A stretch of 64,000 nucleotides of DNA from Candidatus Segetimicrobium genomatis (GTDB taxonomy: Bacteria > Sysuimicrobiota > Sysuimicrobiia > Sysuimicrobiales > Segetimicrobiaceae). The position numbers and the translations under genes are program-made. Positions 1-7,377 of the stretch are shown piece by piece; the stretch's first letter is position 1, and each line of letters opens with the position of its first letter. Location: contig VBAK01000106.1 of NCBI GenBank assembly GCA_005882275.1, positions 1 through 64,000 of the forward strand. The letters are read 5' to 3'. The notes under the pieces are model-generated. The model worked only from the letters and a program-made list of their open reading frames with translations. It was not told the origin of the DNA and did no database searches.

Positions 1-769
1 GCTGGGGGGTCGTCACGATCAGCATCTCGGCCCGGGGCAGGGTCTGCGCAATCGACAGCGAGACGTCGCCCGTGCCGGGCGGCAGGTCGATCAGCAGCTC
101 CTGCGTGTCCCCCCAGTAGACCTCCCCGAGGAACGTGGTCACCGCCTTGTGCAGCATGGGACCGCGCCAGATCACCGCCTCGTTCTCGTCGACCATGAAC
201 CCCATGGAGATCACGCGGACGCCCTCGCGCTCCAGCGGAATGATCATCTGGTCGATGATCGTCGGCTTTCCCTGGACCCCCAGCATGTGGGGGATGCTGA
301 AGCCGTAGACATCCGCGTCCGCGATCCCGGCAATCCGTCCCCGCCTGGCCAGCGCGATGGCGAGGTTCGTGGTCACCGTGGATTTCCCGACGCCGCCCTT
401 CCCGCTGGCGACGACGATCACCCGGGTCGTCGACGTCGGCGAGAGCAGCGGCGACTGCTTCTGCGGGCCGGGCCGCAGCTGGCCCACCAGCGCCTGCCGC
501 TGCTCCTGCGTCATCACGCCGAGGTTCACGTCCACGCGGGCGACGCCGGGGAGCTCCTTGACCTTGGCCTTGATCGAATCGATGATCGTCTCCCGCAGCG
601 GGCACCCGCTGATCGTCAGGAGCGCGTCGACGCGCACGGACCCGTCCTGGATCGCGATCTCCTTGACCATGTTGAGCTCCACGATGCTCCGGTGGAGCTC
701 CGGGTCCATCACCCCGCGCAGCGCCTCGAGCACCTGCTCCTTGGTCACGCCGACCTTGTGGGCAAACAC
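1..769 (-). CDS. mrp: Mrp/ApbC-family P-loop Fe-S cluster carrier ATPase (3' end outside window)
   Basis: Mrp proteins bind and transfer 4Fe-4S clusters in the cytosol. About 256 residues are visible. The N-terminal ~95 residues form a MIP18/DUF59 domain (EQVLEALRGVMDPEL, then SGCPLRETI). The ParA-like ATPase domain follows, with the deviant Walker A motif VASGKGGVGKST and the TTNLAIALA helix. The GTG start at 769 is chosen because AGGAGG (775-780) lies 5 nt upstream. The C-terminal half, including the usual CxxC, is beyond base 1. It has its own promoter at about 854-883 and is the first of several Fe-S maturation genes in the window. Family assignment is secure; the client proteins are not known. 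Confidence 0.93.
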   Translation of the reverse strand, partial: MFAHKVGVTKEQVLEALRGVMDPELHRSIVELNMVKEIAIQDGSVRVDALLTISGCPLRETIIDSIKAKVKELPGVARVDVNLGVMTQEQRQALVGQLRPGPQKQSPLLSPTSTTRVIVVASGKGGVGKSTVTTNLAIALARRGRIAGIADADVYGFSIPHMLGVQGKPTIIDQMIIPLEREGVRVISMGFMVDENEAVIWRGPMLHKAVTTFLGEVYWGDTQELLIDLPPGTGDVSLSIAQTLPRAEMLIVTTPQ

Positions 770-853
770 CGATGCCTCCTGGGCTCCAGCCTGGGGATGG
801 GGGCGGAGGGCCGACCGCGCGGACTGCTGAGAGTAATTATCACTTGCACTTCG

Positions 854-883
854 AGCCTAGCACCGCTTGCCGAATGGTGTCAA
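854..883 (-). promoter_or_regulatory. Sigma70-type promoter of mrp
   Basis: On the minus strand TTGACA (883-878) is followed after 18 nt by TAGGCT (859-854). Transcription would start near 847 and give a leader of about 75 nt before the mrp GTG. The site lies between the end of the SRPBCC gene (891) and mrp, which suggests mrp has its own transcript. The -10 is imperfect. Confidence 0.6.
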
Positions 884-890
884 GGTGACA

Positions 891-1814
891 TCAAGAAGAC
901 GGTCCGCCTGGTCCACCGCCCTCAGCCTTGCCGTGCGACCGGCCGCGACGGCGATGCCGCCGCCGGCGGCGCCGTCCCGGCTGTCCCGGCTGCCCCGGCT
1001 GTCCCGGCTGTCCCGGCCGCCCGCGCTGTCCCTGCGGCGTCCTCGCCACGGACGATCCTGGCGCCTGCGCCCCGACCCGCGAAACGCCCTGCGCTCCTGG
1101 TGATCCCGCCGGATGGGCCCCTACCGGGGAAGCGCCCTGCGCTCCCTGCGCCGCCGGATGGGCGCCCTGCCCAGTCGCCGCGGGGCGCGCAGGCACGGCG
1201 GACCGGTCTTCAAACGCTCCAACGTGCGGTGCTCCCTCCCCGGGCTGCTCGTCCTCGGACGCCTCCAGAGCCTCCGGCCCCTCCGTGCCGCCTTCGTCCT
1301 GCACGCCGGCTCCGACGGTCTCCTTCTCCTCCTCGTCGTCGGCCGCGGCGACCCCGCCCCCGGGGGCCGCGGCGGGGCGCGGAAGCGGGGGCTTCCGCTC
1401 GGCGGCAAGCTTGATCCGTTGGAGAAACCGCTCGACGAACTGCACCAGGAATTGCCGGGCGGCGTCCTCGGAGATCATGGCGATGCCGAGGTCCACCTCG
1501 AGGCGGTACCGCACCTCGGTGCCGTCCTCGACGGCGGCGAGCGAGCACTGCCCGTTGAACATCCGCAGCGTGCCCCGCACCTGCTTGAATTCCAGGGCGC
1601 TCGGAGGCCGGAGGGTCACGCGCTGCACCGACTCGATCGGCAGGCCGATGAGGTACCCGGTCAGGGCCACCACCTGCGCGTTCCGGCGCTTCTCCACCGA
1701 CTCCGCGGTCATCCACAGGGGCGCCCCGTAGCGGGGCAGATGCTCGATGCGCCCGATATGCGCGAAGACCCGGTCGGGGGCCGCGTGCATCACCCGGCGC
1801 GCTTCGATGGCCAA
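891..1814 (-). CDS. SRPBCC/polyketide-cyclase-like protein with disordered Gly-Pro-Gln and poly-Arg tail
   Basis: 307 aa. Residues 1-145 look like an SRPBCC (START/polyketide cyclase-like) lipid- or cofactor-binding fold: AAPDRVFAHIGRIEHLP at the start, the fold's usual beta-strand pattern, and a long C-terminal helix ending FLQRIKLAAERK. The remaining ~160 residues are low complexity, rich in Ala, Gly, Pro and Gln. They contain four PGQ-type tripeptides encoded by 9-bp DNA repeats near 975-1015, then an Arg/His cluster (RRRRRRHRRRGRS) like the RNA-binding tails of some RNases. The start at 1814 is TTG and has no clear Shine-Dalgarno. It lies 20 bp after the second MetE-like gene and probably belongs to that operon. 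Ligand and role are unknown. Confidence 0.7.
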   Translation of the reverse strand: MAIEARRVMHAAPDRVFAHIGRIEHLPRYGAPLWMTAESVEKRRNAQVVALTGYLIGLPIESVQRVTLRPPSALEFKQVRGTLRMFNGQCSLAAVEDGTEVRYRLEVDLGIAMISEDAARQFLVQFVERFLQRIKLAAERKPPLPRPAAAPGGGVAAADDEEEKETVGAGVQDEGGTEGPEALEASEDEQPGEGAPHVGAFEDRSAVPARPAATGQGAHPAAQGAQGASPVGAHPAGSPGAQGVSRVGAQAPGSSVARTPQGQRGRPGQPGQPGQPGQPGRRRRRRHRRRGRSHGKAEGGGPGGPSS

Positions 1815-1834
1815 AACGGGCGGCGGAGGTGCGG

Positions 1835-2812
1835 CTATCGGGAGAGCTCCTCCCGCATGCGCCGGGTCCCTTCCGCCATCGAGGTCAGTTTCCCCACGGT
1901 CTCCTCGACGGTCCGGGTCTTCAATCCGCAGTCGGGCGTCACGTAGACCTGCTCGAGCGGGATCACCTTGAGCGTTCGCCGGATCCCCTCCACCACCTCA
2001 TCGGCCGTCTCCACGCGATGGCTGTGCGCGTCGAGCACGCCGAGCCCGATGTCCTTGGTGAACCGCGGCGATCGGAACGTCTCCAGGAGGGCGAAATCGT
2101 CGTTTTTCAGGGCGAGGTCGATCTGGTTCACGGCGAGGCGCAGCATCGCGGGGTAGATCCGCGGGACGTCCCCGTAGCAGACGTGCGTGATCGTGTAGGC
2201 GCGCAGGCCGCGGGTCACGATCTCCATCGCCTCGACGGCCAGATCGAAGTCCTCGTCCGGCCGCGTGTGAATCGCGGGTTCGTCGATCTGGATATAGCGG
2301 GCCCCGGCGCGCTCCAGGTCCACGGCCTCATCGTGGATCGCCCGGGCGAGATCCAGGACCAGTTCCCGGCGCGTCGGGTAGTGCTCGTTGAACGACCACT
2401 CCGCGATCGTGTACGGCCCGGTCAGCATGCCCTTGACCGGCCTGGGCGTCAGCCCCTGGGCGAACTTCCACCAGCCGACGGTGACCGGCGCGCGCCGTCC
2501 GACCGGCCTGACCACCGCGGGCTTGGGATAGTAGCGGTTGCCGTACGACCGCACCATCCCGGCGATCGCGAAGCCGTCCATCTGGTCCGCGAAGTACGCG
2601 ACCATGTCCCCGCGGTACATCTCGCCGTCCACGAGGATGTCCATGCCGATCTCCTCCTGCCGGCGGATCCACTCCTCGGTCGCCCGGCGCTCCAGCGCCT
2701 CGAGCTCCTCTTGCTCCAGCTGTTTGCGCGCCAGTTTGCGGCGCGCCTCGAGCAGATAGGGGGGCTTGGGGAAGCTTCCCACCGTCGTCGTGAGCAGTGG
2801 CTGCGCGGTCAT
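1835..2812 (-). CDS. Core-MetE-type (single-barrel) cobalamin-independent methionine synthase family protein with zinc ligands
   Basis: 325 aa. It corresponds only to the C-terminal catalytic barrel of MetE; the N-terminal barrel of E. coli-type MetE (about 750 aa in total) is absent. The zinc/homocysteine ligands are present: His210 and Cys212 in THVCYGD, and Cys295 in TPDCGLKTR. The family opening TTTVGSFPKP and the IDEPAI motif are also there. The expected reaction is methyl transfer to homocysteine giving methionine. Known core enzymes may use methylcobalamin or another methyl donor rather than methyl-folate triglutamate. Its ATG overlaps the TGA of the upstream paralogue (ATGA at 2812-2809), so the two are translationally coupled. 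Family assignment is firm; the methyl donor is not known. Confidence 0.88.
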   Translation of the reverse strand: MTAQPLLTTTVGSFPKPPYLLEARRKLARKQLEQEELEALERRATEEWIRRQEEIGMDILVDGEMYRGDMVAYFADQMDGFAIAGMVRSYGNRYYPKPAVVRPVGRRAPVTVGWWKFAQGLTPRPVKGMLTGPYTIAEWSFNEHYPTRRELVLDLARAIHDEAVDLERAGARYIQIDEPAIHTRPDEDFDLAVEAMEIVTRGLRAYTITHVCYGDVPRIYPAMLRLAVNQIDLALKNDDFALLETFRSPRFTKDIGLGVLDAHSHRVETADEVVEGIRRTLKVIPLEQVYVTPDCGLKTRTVEETVGKLTSMAEGTRRMREELSR

Positions 2813-3783
2813 GCCGCCTCCTCCCGGGCCTGCCGCACGCCGGCGGCCAGGACCTCCAGCTTCTGCCTCGCCACCCGCCGGGGGAGAAACTCCAACCCGG
2901 CGCTGGGGCCGACGTGCAGGTGGGACGGAGAGACGATCTCGGCGGCCCGCCGGCAGGCCTTGGCCACCGCATCGCGGGTCTCCATCTTGGTGTTCCGGGC
3001 GTCGAGGATCCCCAACCCCAGCTGCTTGGTGAACCGGGCCCGGCGGAGCACCTCCCAGTTTCTCGCCCCGGCGACAAAGTCGAGCCCGATGATGTCGACG
3101 GGGGTGTCGAGGATGGCCGGGTAGAGGCCGTCGACGTGCCCGAAGTACGTGTACAGCGCCCGGGTCGCGCTCACCCCCTCCCACAGCACGCCCATGGCCC
3201 GCTGAAACAGGGGGAGTCGATCCCGATGGGTCAGCAGCCCGGGCTCGTCCACCTGAATCAGCTTCGCGCCGGCCGCGGCCAGCGCCTTGAGCTCCTGGTT
3301 GAGCCCGGCGGCGAGCGCCATGACGAACTGGTCCAGGTTCCCATAGAACTCATCCCGGCTGAGGAGCGCGAGGGTCAGCGGACCGGTGACCACCGGCTTC
3401 ACCGGCCGCGGACTGTGCGCGGAGGCGAACTCGTAGGCGGCGACGCTGATGGGGCCGCGCCACGCGATCTCCCCGGTCGCCACGGGCTGACGGTAGTAGA
3501 CGTTGGTGTCGAAATAGCGCTGCAGGCTGTGGATCGTAAACCCGCCGAGCCCGCGGGCGAAGTAGGTCTGCCCGTCCTCCCAGCGGATCTGCCCATCGGT
3601 GACCACGTCGACCCCCGCCACGGCCATCTCGGCGAGCACCTCGGCGGTCACCTCATCTTCGATCCCGCGCATCTCCTCGGGGGTGATGTCGCCGCGCTGG
3701 AGCTTCTCCACCCCTGCGCGCCACCGTCCCGGGGCAGGCGGATCCGGGATCTTCGGATAACTGCCCACGACCGTCGAGTTCAC
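2809..3783 (-). CDS. Core-MetE-like paralogue lacking the zinc ligands
   Basis: 324 aa, GTG start preceded by AAGAGGGGTGGG. It shares the MetE barrel with its downstream neighbour: VGSYPKIPDP at the N-terminus, VVTDGQIRWED, VVTGPLTLALL and LIQVDEPGL. The three zinc positions differ. The counterparts of His210, Cys212 and Cys295 are Tyr211, Tyr213 (LYTYFGHV) and Ala295 (VGPSAGLEFL). It therefore probably cannot activate homocysteine thiolate by the usual mechanism. It may bind the methyl donor, act as a partner subunit of the downstream protein, or have another C1-transfer role. The gene order (zinc-less first, zinc-bearing second) recalls the two barrels of full-length MetE. The partner role is an inference. 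Confidence 0.8.
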   Translation of the reverse strand: MNSTVVGSYPKIPDPPAPGRWRAGVEKLQRGDITPEEMRGIEDEVTAEVLAEMAVAGVDVVTDGQIRWEDGQTYFARGLGGFTIHSLQRYFDTNVYYRQPVATGEIAWRGPISVAAYEFASAHSPRPVKPVVTGPLTLALLSRDEFYGNLDQFVMALAAGLNQELKALAAAGAKLIQVDEPGLLTHRDRLPLFQRAMGVLWEGVSATRALYTYFGHVDGLYPAILDTPVDIIGLDFVAGARNWEVLRRARFTKQLGLGILDARNTKMETRDAVAKACRRAAEIVSPSHLHVGPSAGLEFLPRRVARQKLEVLAAGVRQAREEAA

Positions 3784-3840
3784 ACCCCACCCCTCTTCAC
3801 ACCGCGCACCTGCGCCGGCGCGGATCCGGCCCGCCTCGGA

Positions 3841-4980
3841 TCAGGCCAGCGCCTCTTTGGCGATCAGCATCCGCTGGACCTCCGAGGTCCCCTCGCCGAT
3901 CTCGCAGAGCTTGACGTCGCGGTAGATCCGCTCGACCGGATAGTCTTTGATGAACCCATACCCGCCGTGAATCTGCACCGCTTTGGACGCCGCCCGGGCC
4001 GCGGCCTCGGACGCGTAGAGCTTCGCCATCGCGCTTTCCTTCTGGTAGGGCTGCCCCAGCGACGCCCGGTACGCTGCCTCCATGACCAGCAGCTCGGCCG
4101 CGTCGAGCTCGGTCGCCATGTCCGCGAGCATCCACTGGATCGCCTGGAACTCGGCGATGGGCTGACCGAACGCCCGCCGCTCCCGCGCATACCCCAATGA
4201 CGCTTCGAGCGCCGCGCGGCCGAGGCCCAGCGCCATCGCGCCGATCCCGATCCGGGCGCGCTCGAGCACGTGCAGCGCGTTCCGGTACCCTTCCCCCGGC
4301 GCGCCGAGCATCTGCTCTTCCGGGACCGCGCAATCCTCGAGGACGATCTCCGCCGTATCGCTGCTGCGCACGCCGAGCTTGTCCTCGTGCTTCCCGACAC
4401 GCAGCCCCGGCGTCCCGCGTTCCACGATAAAGGCGGAGATGCTCCGGTGCCCCCCCTCCGGATCGGTTCGCGCCAAGATGACGTAGACGCCGGCCAGGCT
4501 GCCCTGGGTGACAAACACCTTCGTCCCGTTGAGCACCCACCGGTCGCCCCGGCGCTCGGCCCGCGTCACCAGCGCCTTCGCATCGCTGCCCGAGCCGGGC
4601 TCGGTGAGGGCCCAGGCCCCCAGCGCCTCGCCGCTCACCAGCCGCGGCAGATAGGTCCGCTTCTGCCGCTCGCTGCCGGCGAGCACGATGTGGCCGGAGC
4701 ACAGCGAATTGTGCGACGCCACGGTCAGCGCCACCCCGCCGTCGGCCCAGGCGACGGCTTCGATGGCGAGCGCAAAGGCGACGGGGTCGAGGCCGGATCC
4801 ACCGTACTCCTGGGGGATCACCATCCCGAGGAGCCCCAGCCCCGCCAGTTTGGGGACGAGCGACGCGGGAAACCTGCCCTCGGCATCCCACCGCCGGGCG
4901 TGGGGACGAAGTTCGCGCGCGGCGAACTCCCGGATGGTTTCTCTGATCAGGCGCTGCTCTTCCGTGTATTCGAATCGCAC
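3841..4980 (-). CDS. Acyl-CoA dehydrogenase
   Basis: 379 aa flavoenzyme that oxidises acyl-CoA to 2-enoyl-CoA and passes electrons to ETF. The three domains are in order: an N-terminal helical domain ([22 protein letters not shown]), a central beta domain with [11 protein letters not shown] and FVTQGSLA, and a C-terminal helical domain with [15 protein letters not shown] and [15 protein letters not shown]. The catalytic Glu is in GEGTSEVQR, the position used by short- and medium-chain enzymes. The GTG at 4980 is chosen because GGAGG lies 9 nt upstream. A start further upstream would run into the terminator hairpin at 5021-5048. It precedes the two MetE-like genes. The branched-chain dehydrogenase cluster nearby suggests branched or short acyl-CoA substrates, but this is not proved. 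Confidence 0.93.
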   Translation of the reverse strand: MRFEYTEEQRLIRETIREFAARELRPHARRWDAEGRFPASLVPKLAGLGLLGMVIPQEYGGSGLDPVAFALAIEAVAWADGGVALTVASHNSLCSGHIVLAGSERQKRTYLPRLVSGEALGAWALTEPGSGSDAKALVTRAERRGDRWVLNGTKVFVTQGSLAGVYVILARTDPEGGHRSISAFIVERGTPGLRVGKHEDKLGVRSSDTAEIVLEDCAVPEEQMLGAPGEGYRNALHVLERARIGIGAMALGLGRAALEASLGYARERRAFGQPIAEFQAIQWMLADMATELDAAELLVMEAAYRASLGQPYQKESAMAKLYASEAAARAASKAVQIHGGYGFIKDYPVERIYRDVKLCEIGEGTSEVQRMLIAKEALA

Positions 4981-5013
4981 GCTCAGCGGCCTCCGCGCGG
5001 CGCTTTCGCGCCA

Positions 5014-5048
5014 TAACAAAAGCCTCTCATGCTCTTCCATGAGAGGCT
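5014..5048 (-). terminator. Rho-independent terminator (or attenuator) after nfu, before acyl-CoA dehydrogenase
   Basis: A perfect 11-bp inverted repeat (agcctctcatg at 5021-5031; its complement at 5038-5048) has a 6-nt loop. On the minus strand it is followed by TTTTGTTA. It ends the erpA-nfu transcript. No clear new promoter is visible between the hairpin and the acyl-CoA dehydrogenase start at 4980, so partial read-through is possible. Confidence 0.8.
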
Positions 5049-5110
5049 CAGGGTACCTCTCAAACGCGCTTCGGGCGCGCAGGAGGCGCGCCCTCCGCAG
5101 GGCGAGACGA

Positions 5111-5380
5111 TCAGAACGGCGCGGCTTCGACCGCTTTGATCTCCGGAACCTGCTCCTTGAGCATCCGCTCCACGCCGGCCTGGAGCGTCATCATCGAGTA
5201 CATGCACCCGACACACGATCCGGCCAGCCGGATCTGCACGATCCCGTCCACGATATCGATGAGCTCCAGATCCCCCCCGTCCTGCTGAACGTAGGGACGG
5301 ATCTGGTCGAGCACCTTCTCGACCCGGGCGTGCAGGTCAGCGCCCGCCTGCGTCCCGGTCTCCGCGGTCTGCTGGTCCAT
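5111..5380 (-). CDS. nfu: NifU C-terminal-domain (Nfu-type) Fe-S scaffold/carrier
   Basis: 89 aa, essentially a single Nfu domain. It carries [20 protein letters not shown] and the cluster-binding CxxC in [21 protein letters not shown]. Nfu dimers bridge a 4Fe-4S cluster through the two CxxC motifs and deliver it to apoproteins. It lacks the degenerate A-type domain found at the N-terminus of E. coli NfuA. It is 26 bp after the erpA-like gene on the same transcript and is followed by the terminator at 5014-5048. Confidence 0.93.
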   Translation of the reverse strand: MDQQTAETGTQAGADLHARVEKVLDQIRPYVQQDGGDLELIDIVDGIVQIRLAGSCVGCMYSMMTLQAGVERMLKEQVPEIKAVEAAPF

Positions 5381-5406
5381 GGGCGTCCTCCAGTCGATGG
5401 CTGCGG

Positions 5407-5802
5407 CTACTGCGACTCCTGCTCTTCGCCGCAGGGGTCGGCGTGCCCCGCGTCTTCGCCCGTCTTGAACGAATGCCCGCAGCCGCAGGTGGACACCGCA
5501 TTGGGGTTGCGGATCGCGAAGCCGGTGGCCGTCACCGAGGTCACGTAGTCGATCTCCGATCCCCGCAGCACCCGTGAGCTCGTCTTGTCGATCAGGAGCC
5601 GGACCCCGCCCCGCTCGATCACTTCATCGTCTTCGGCGGGGGCGTCCCACGTCATCCCATACGAAAACCCGTCGCACCCGCCGGGCTGGACGAACACCCG
5701 GAAGCACAGACCCTGATCCTCCTGCTCCGAGAGCATTTCCTTGAGCTTGGCGACCGCGCTGTCCGTCAGGCTGATCGTTGGACGACCGACCTCAAGAACC
5801 AC
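5407..5802 (-). CDS. erpA: ErpA/IscA (HesB) A-type Fe-S carrier
   Basis: About 131 aa. A-type carriers receive clusters from a scaffold and pass them to targets such as LipA and Nfu. The three conserved cysteines are in GGCDGFSYGM and STCGCGHSF. A C-terminal extension with a further Cys (GEDAGHADPCGEEQESQ) is not typical. GTG 5802 is preferred because GAGG lies 8 nt upstream. An in-frame GTG at 5811 is the alternative and has no ribosome site. Co-transcription with nfu from the promoter at 5846-5874 makes an Fe-S delivery pair. Confidence 0.93.
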   Translation of the reverse strand: MVLEVGRPTISLTDSAVAKLKEMLSEQEDQGLCFRVFVQPGGCDGFSYGMTWDAPAEDDEVIERGGVRLLIDKTSSRVLRGSEIDYVTSVTATGFAIRNPNAVSTCGCGHSFKTGEDAGHADPCGEEQESQ

Positions 5803-5845
5803 GTGCTTCACCTCGTGTCATCGACGTATTCTGCACAGCCCTTCA

Positions 5846-5874
5846 ATTGTACCAAACGCGTCCCCCGCTGTCAC
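5846..5874 (-). promoter_or_regulatory. Promoter of the erpA-nfu operon
   Basis: Minus strand: GTGACA (5874-5869), 17-nt spacer, TACAAT (5851-5846) preceded by TGG, which makes an extended -10. The -35 overlaps the last codons of moeB, so this pair can be expressed apart from moeB. Predicted start is near 5839. Confidence 0.72.
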
Positions 5875-7046
5875 TCGGTCGGGTACTGGGCGTTGGCCCA
5901 GGCCAGGATCCCGCCGGTCAGGTTCAGGACCTTGTCGTAGCCCGCCTCTTGCAGCAGCGCGACCACCTTCGCGCTGCGCCCTCCGGAGCGGCAGTAGATC
6001 ACCGCGGGCGTGTTCTTGTCGATCTCCTGAAGACGGGAGCGGACCTCCCCCACCGGGATCAGCCGGCCGCCGGGGATGTGCGCCTCCTCGTACTCCCACG
6101 GCTCGCGGACGTCCACCAGTTGGACTCCGCCCCGCGCCAGGAGCGCCTTCGCCTCCTCCGGCGTCACCTGGGGAACCGGGGCCTTGGCCGGCGCCGCCGC
6201 GCGGTCGTGGGCCGGCATTCCGCAGAACTGCTCGTAGTCGATGAGCGCGCGGATCGTCGGCCGGTCGCCGCAGACCGGGCACTCCGGGTTCCGGTTCCAC
6301 CGCACGACCCGGGTCTCGCCCTCCAACGCATCGTAGATGAGCAGCCGGTTGGCCAGCGTCTCACCGACCCCGAGCAGCAGCTTCATCGCCTCGAGCGCCT
6401 GCCGGCTTCCCATGTATCCGCAGAGGGCGCCGAGGATGCCCCCTTCGGCGCAGCTCGGAACGGCGCCGGGAGGCGGTGGGGTCGGGAAGAGGCAGCGGTA
6501 GCAGCCGTGCCCCGGCACAAAGGTCGTCGCCTGGCCCTCCCACTTCAGGATGCTGGCGTCGACCAGGGGCTTGCCCAGGAGCACGCAGGCGTCGTTGACC
6601 AGGTAGCGCGTCGGAAAGTTGTCGCTGCCGTTGATCACCACATCGTAGGCCCCGATGATCTCCAGGGCGTTGGCGCTCGTCAGCACCGTCTGATGCGGGA
6701 CCACGGTGACGTCGGGATTGAGAACCCCCAGCGTCCGCTGCGCCGACTCTGTCTTCGGCCGCCCGAGATCCGGGGTGCCGTGGAGGATCTGCCGGTGCAG
6801 GTTGGTCACGTCGACCTGATCGCCGTCGACGATCCCGATGGTGCCGACCCCCGCGGCCGCCAGGTACAGCGCCGTCGGAGACCCCAGTCCCCCGGCGCCC
6901 ACGATCAGGACCTTGCTGCGGAGGAGCCGCGCCTGCCCCTCGATCCCCATCTCCTCCAGGATGATCTGGCGCGAATACCGCTCCATCTGGGCGGCCGTGA
7001 GCAGCGCTCCTGCCGGCTGCGCGTTGGCTACCCTGGTTGTGGCCAT
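5871..7046 (-). CDS. moeB: MoeB/ThiF-family adenylyltransferase with C-terminal rhodanese domain
   Basis: 391 aa. Residues 1 to about 270 are an E1-like adenylation domain that activates the C-terminal Gly-Gly of a sulfur carrier (MoaD/ThiS type). It shows VLIVGAGGLGSPTALYLAAAG for ATP, the Arg-rich RYSRQIIL, and two CxxC zinc pairs (CYRC; CPVC). The last ~100 residues are a rhodanese domain with the active-site loop YCRSGGRSA. Such fusions both adenylate and sulfurate the carrier protein. ATG 7046 is chosen because GGAGGGTGGAAG precedes it. It has its own promoter (7092-7120). No MoaD or ThiS gene is in the window. The nearby molybdenum enzymes (FDH and the sulfite-oxidase-like protein) make molybdopterin sulfuration a reasonable role. 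Confidence 0.93.
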   Translation of the reverse strand: MATTRVANAQPAGALLTAAQMERYSRQIILEEMGIEGQARLLRSKVLIVGAGGLGSPTALYLAAAGVGTIGIVDGDQVDVTNLHRQILHGTPDLGRPKTESAQRTLGVLNPDVTVVPHQTVLTSANALEIIGAYDVVINGSDNFPTRYLVNDACVLLGKPLVDASILKWEGQATTFVPGHGCYRCLFPTPPPPGAVPSCAEGGILGALCGYMGSRQALEAMKLLLGVGETLANRLLIYDALEGETRVVRWNRNPECPVCGDRPTIRALIDYEQFCGMPAHDRAAAPAKAPVPQVTPEEAKALLARGGVQLVDVREPWEYEEAHIPGGRLIPVGEVRSRLQEIDKNTPAVIYCRSGGRSAKVVALLQEAGYDKVLNLTGGILAWANAQYPTE

Positions 7047-7091
7047 CTTCCACCCTCCATCGCAACGGCCCCGCGGGCCTATGTCTCCCCC

Positions 7092-7120
7092 ACGATAAGA
7101 CGCGCCGTGGGGGCTGTCAA
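7092..7120 (-). promoter_or_regulatory. Sigma70-type promoter of moeB
   Basis: Minus strand TTGACA (7120-7115), exactly 17 nt, then TATCGT (7097-7092). The predicted start near 7085 gives a leader of about 40 nt to the ATG at 7046. Confidence 0.75.
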
Positions 7121-7206
7121 GGTCGCTCTTATTGGTCCTCAATGACGGAAACGCGCGGCGAATCCCGGCGCTTCCCCCGGCTCCAGTCGCCCGCCTGGGC
7201 CTCCGG

Positions 7207-7215
7207 TGGTATAAT
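7207..7215 (+). promoter_or_regulatory. Extended -10 promoter upstream of the ferredoxin-NADP reductase gene
   Basis: TGG followed by TATAAT, a perfect extended -10. No good -35 is visible 17 nt upstream. The leader to the ATG at 7378 would be about 155 nt, GC-rich, with short hairpins but no riboswitch that I recognise. A second AT-rich box (cataat, 7292-7297) is nearer the gene. Confidence 0.5.
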
Positions 7216-7377
7216 AACCGCTGGCCTCGAGACCCTCTCCGTTCCAGAACGGCGGATACGATGGCGCTGACCGGTGCAGACCTCCGCGGGGCATAATATG
7301 CGCAGGGGAACGTTGAGCGCCGCGGCCGCCGGCGCGGACGGCGGGGTGTGGAAAATTATCATGTGGGGGGATCGTTG

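Noticed and set aside
4981-5040. Longer N-terminus for the acyl-CoA dehydrogenase (start at 5040)
   Set aside because: It would be encoded by the terminator hairpin, has no family similarity, and GTG 4980 has a better ribosome site.
7047-7377. A riboswitch in the leader of the ferredoxin-NADP reductase gene
   Set aside because: Only short GC hairpins are present. No conserved aptamer words or terminator were found.
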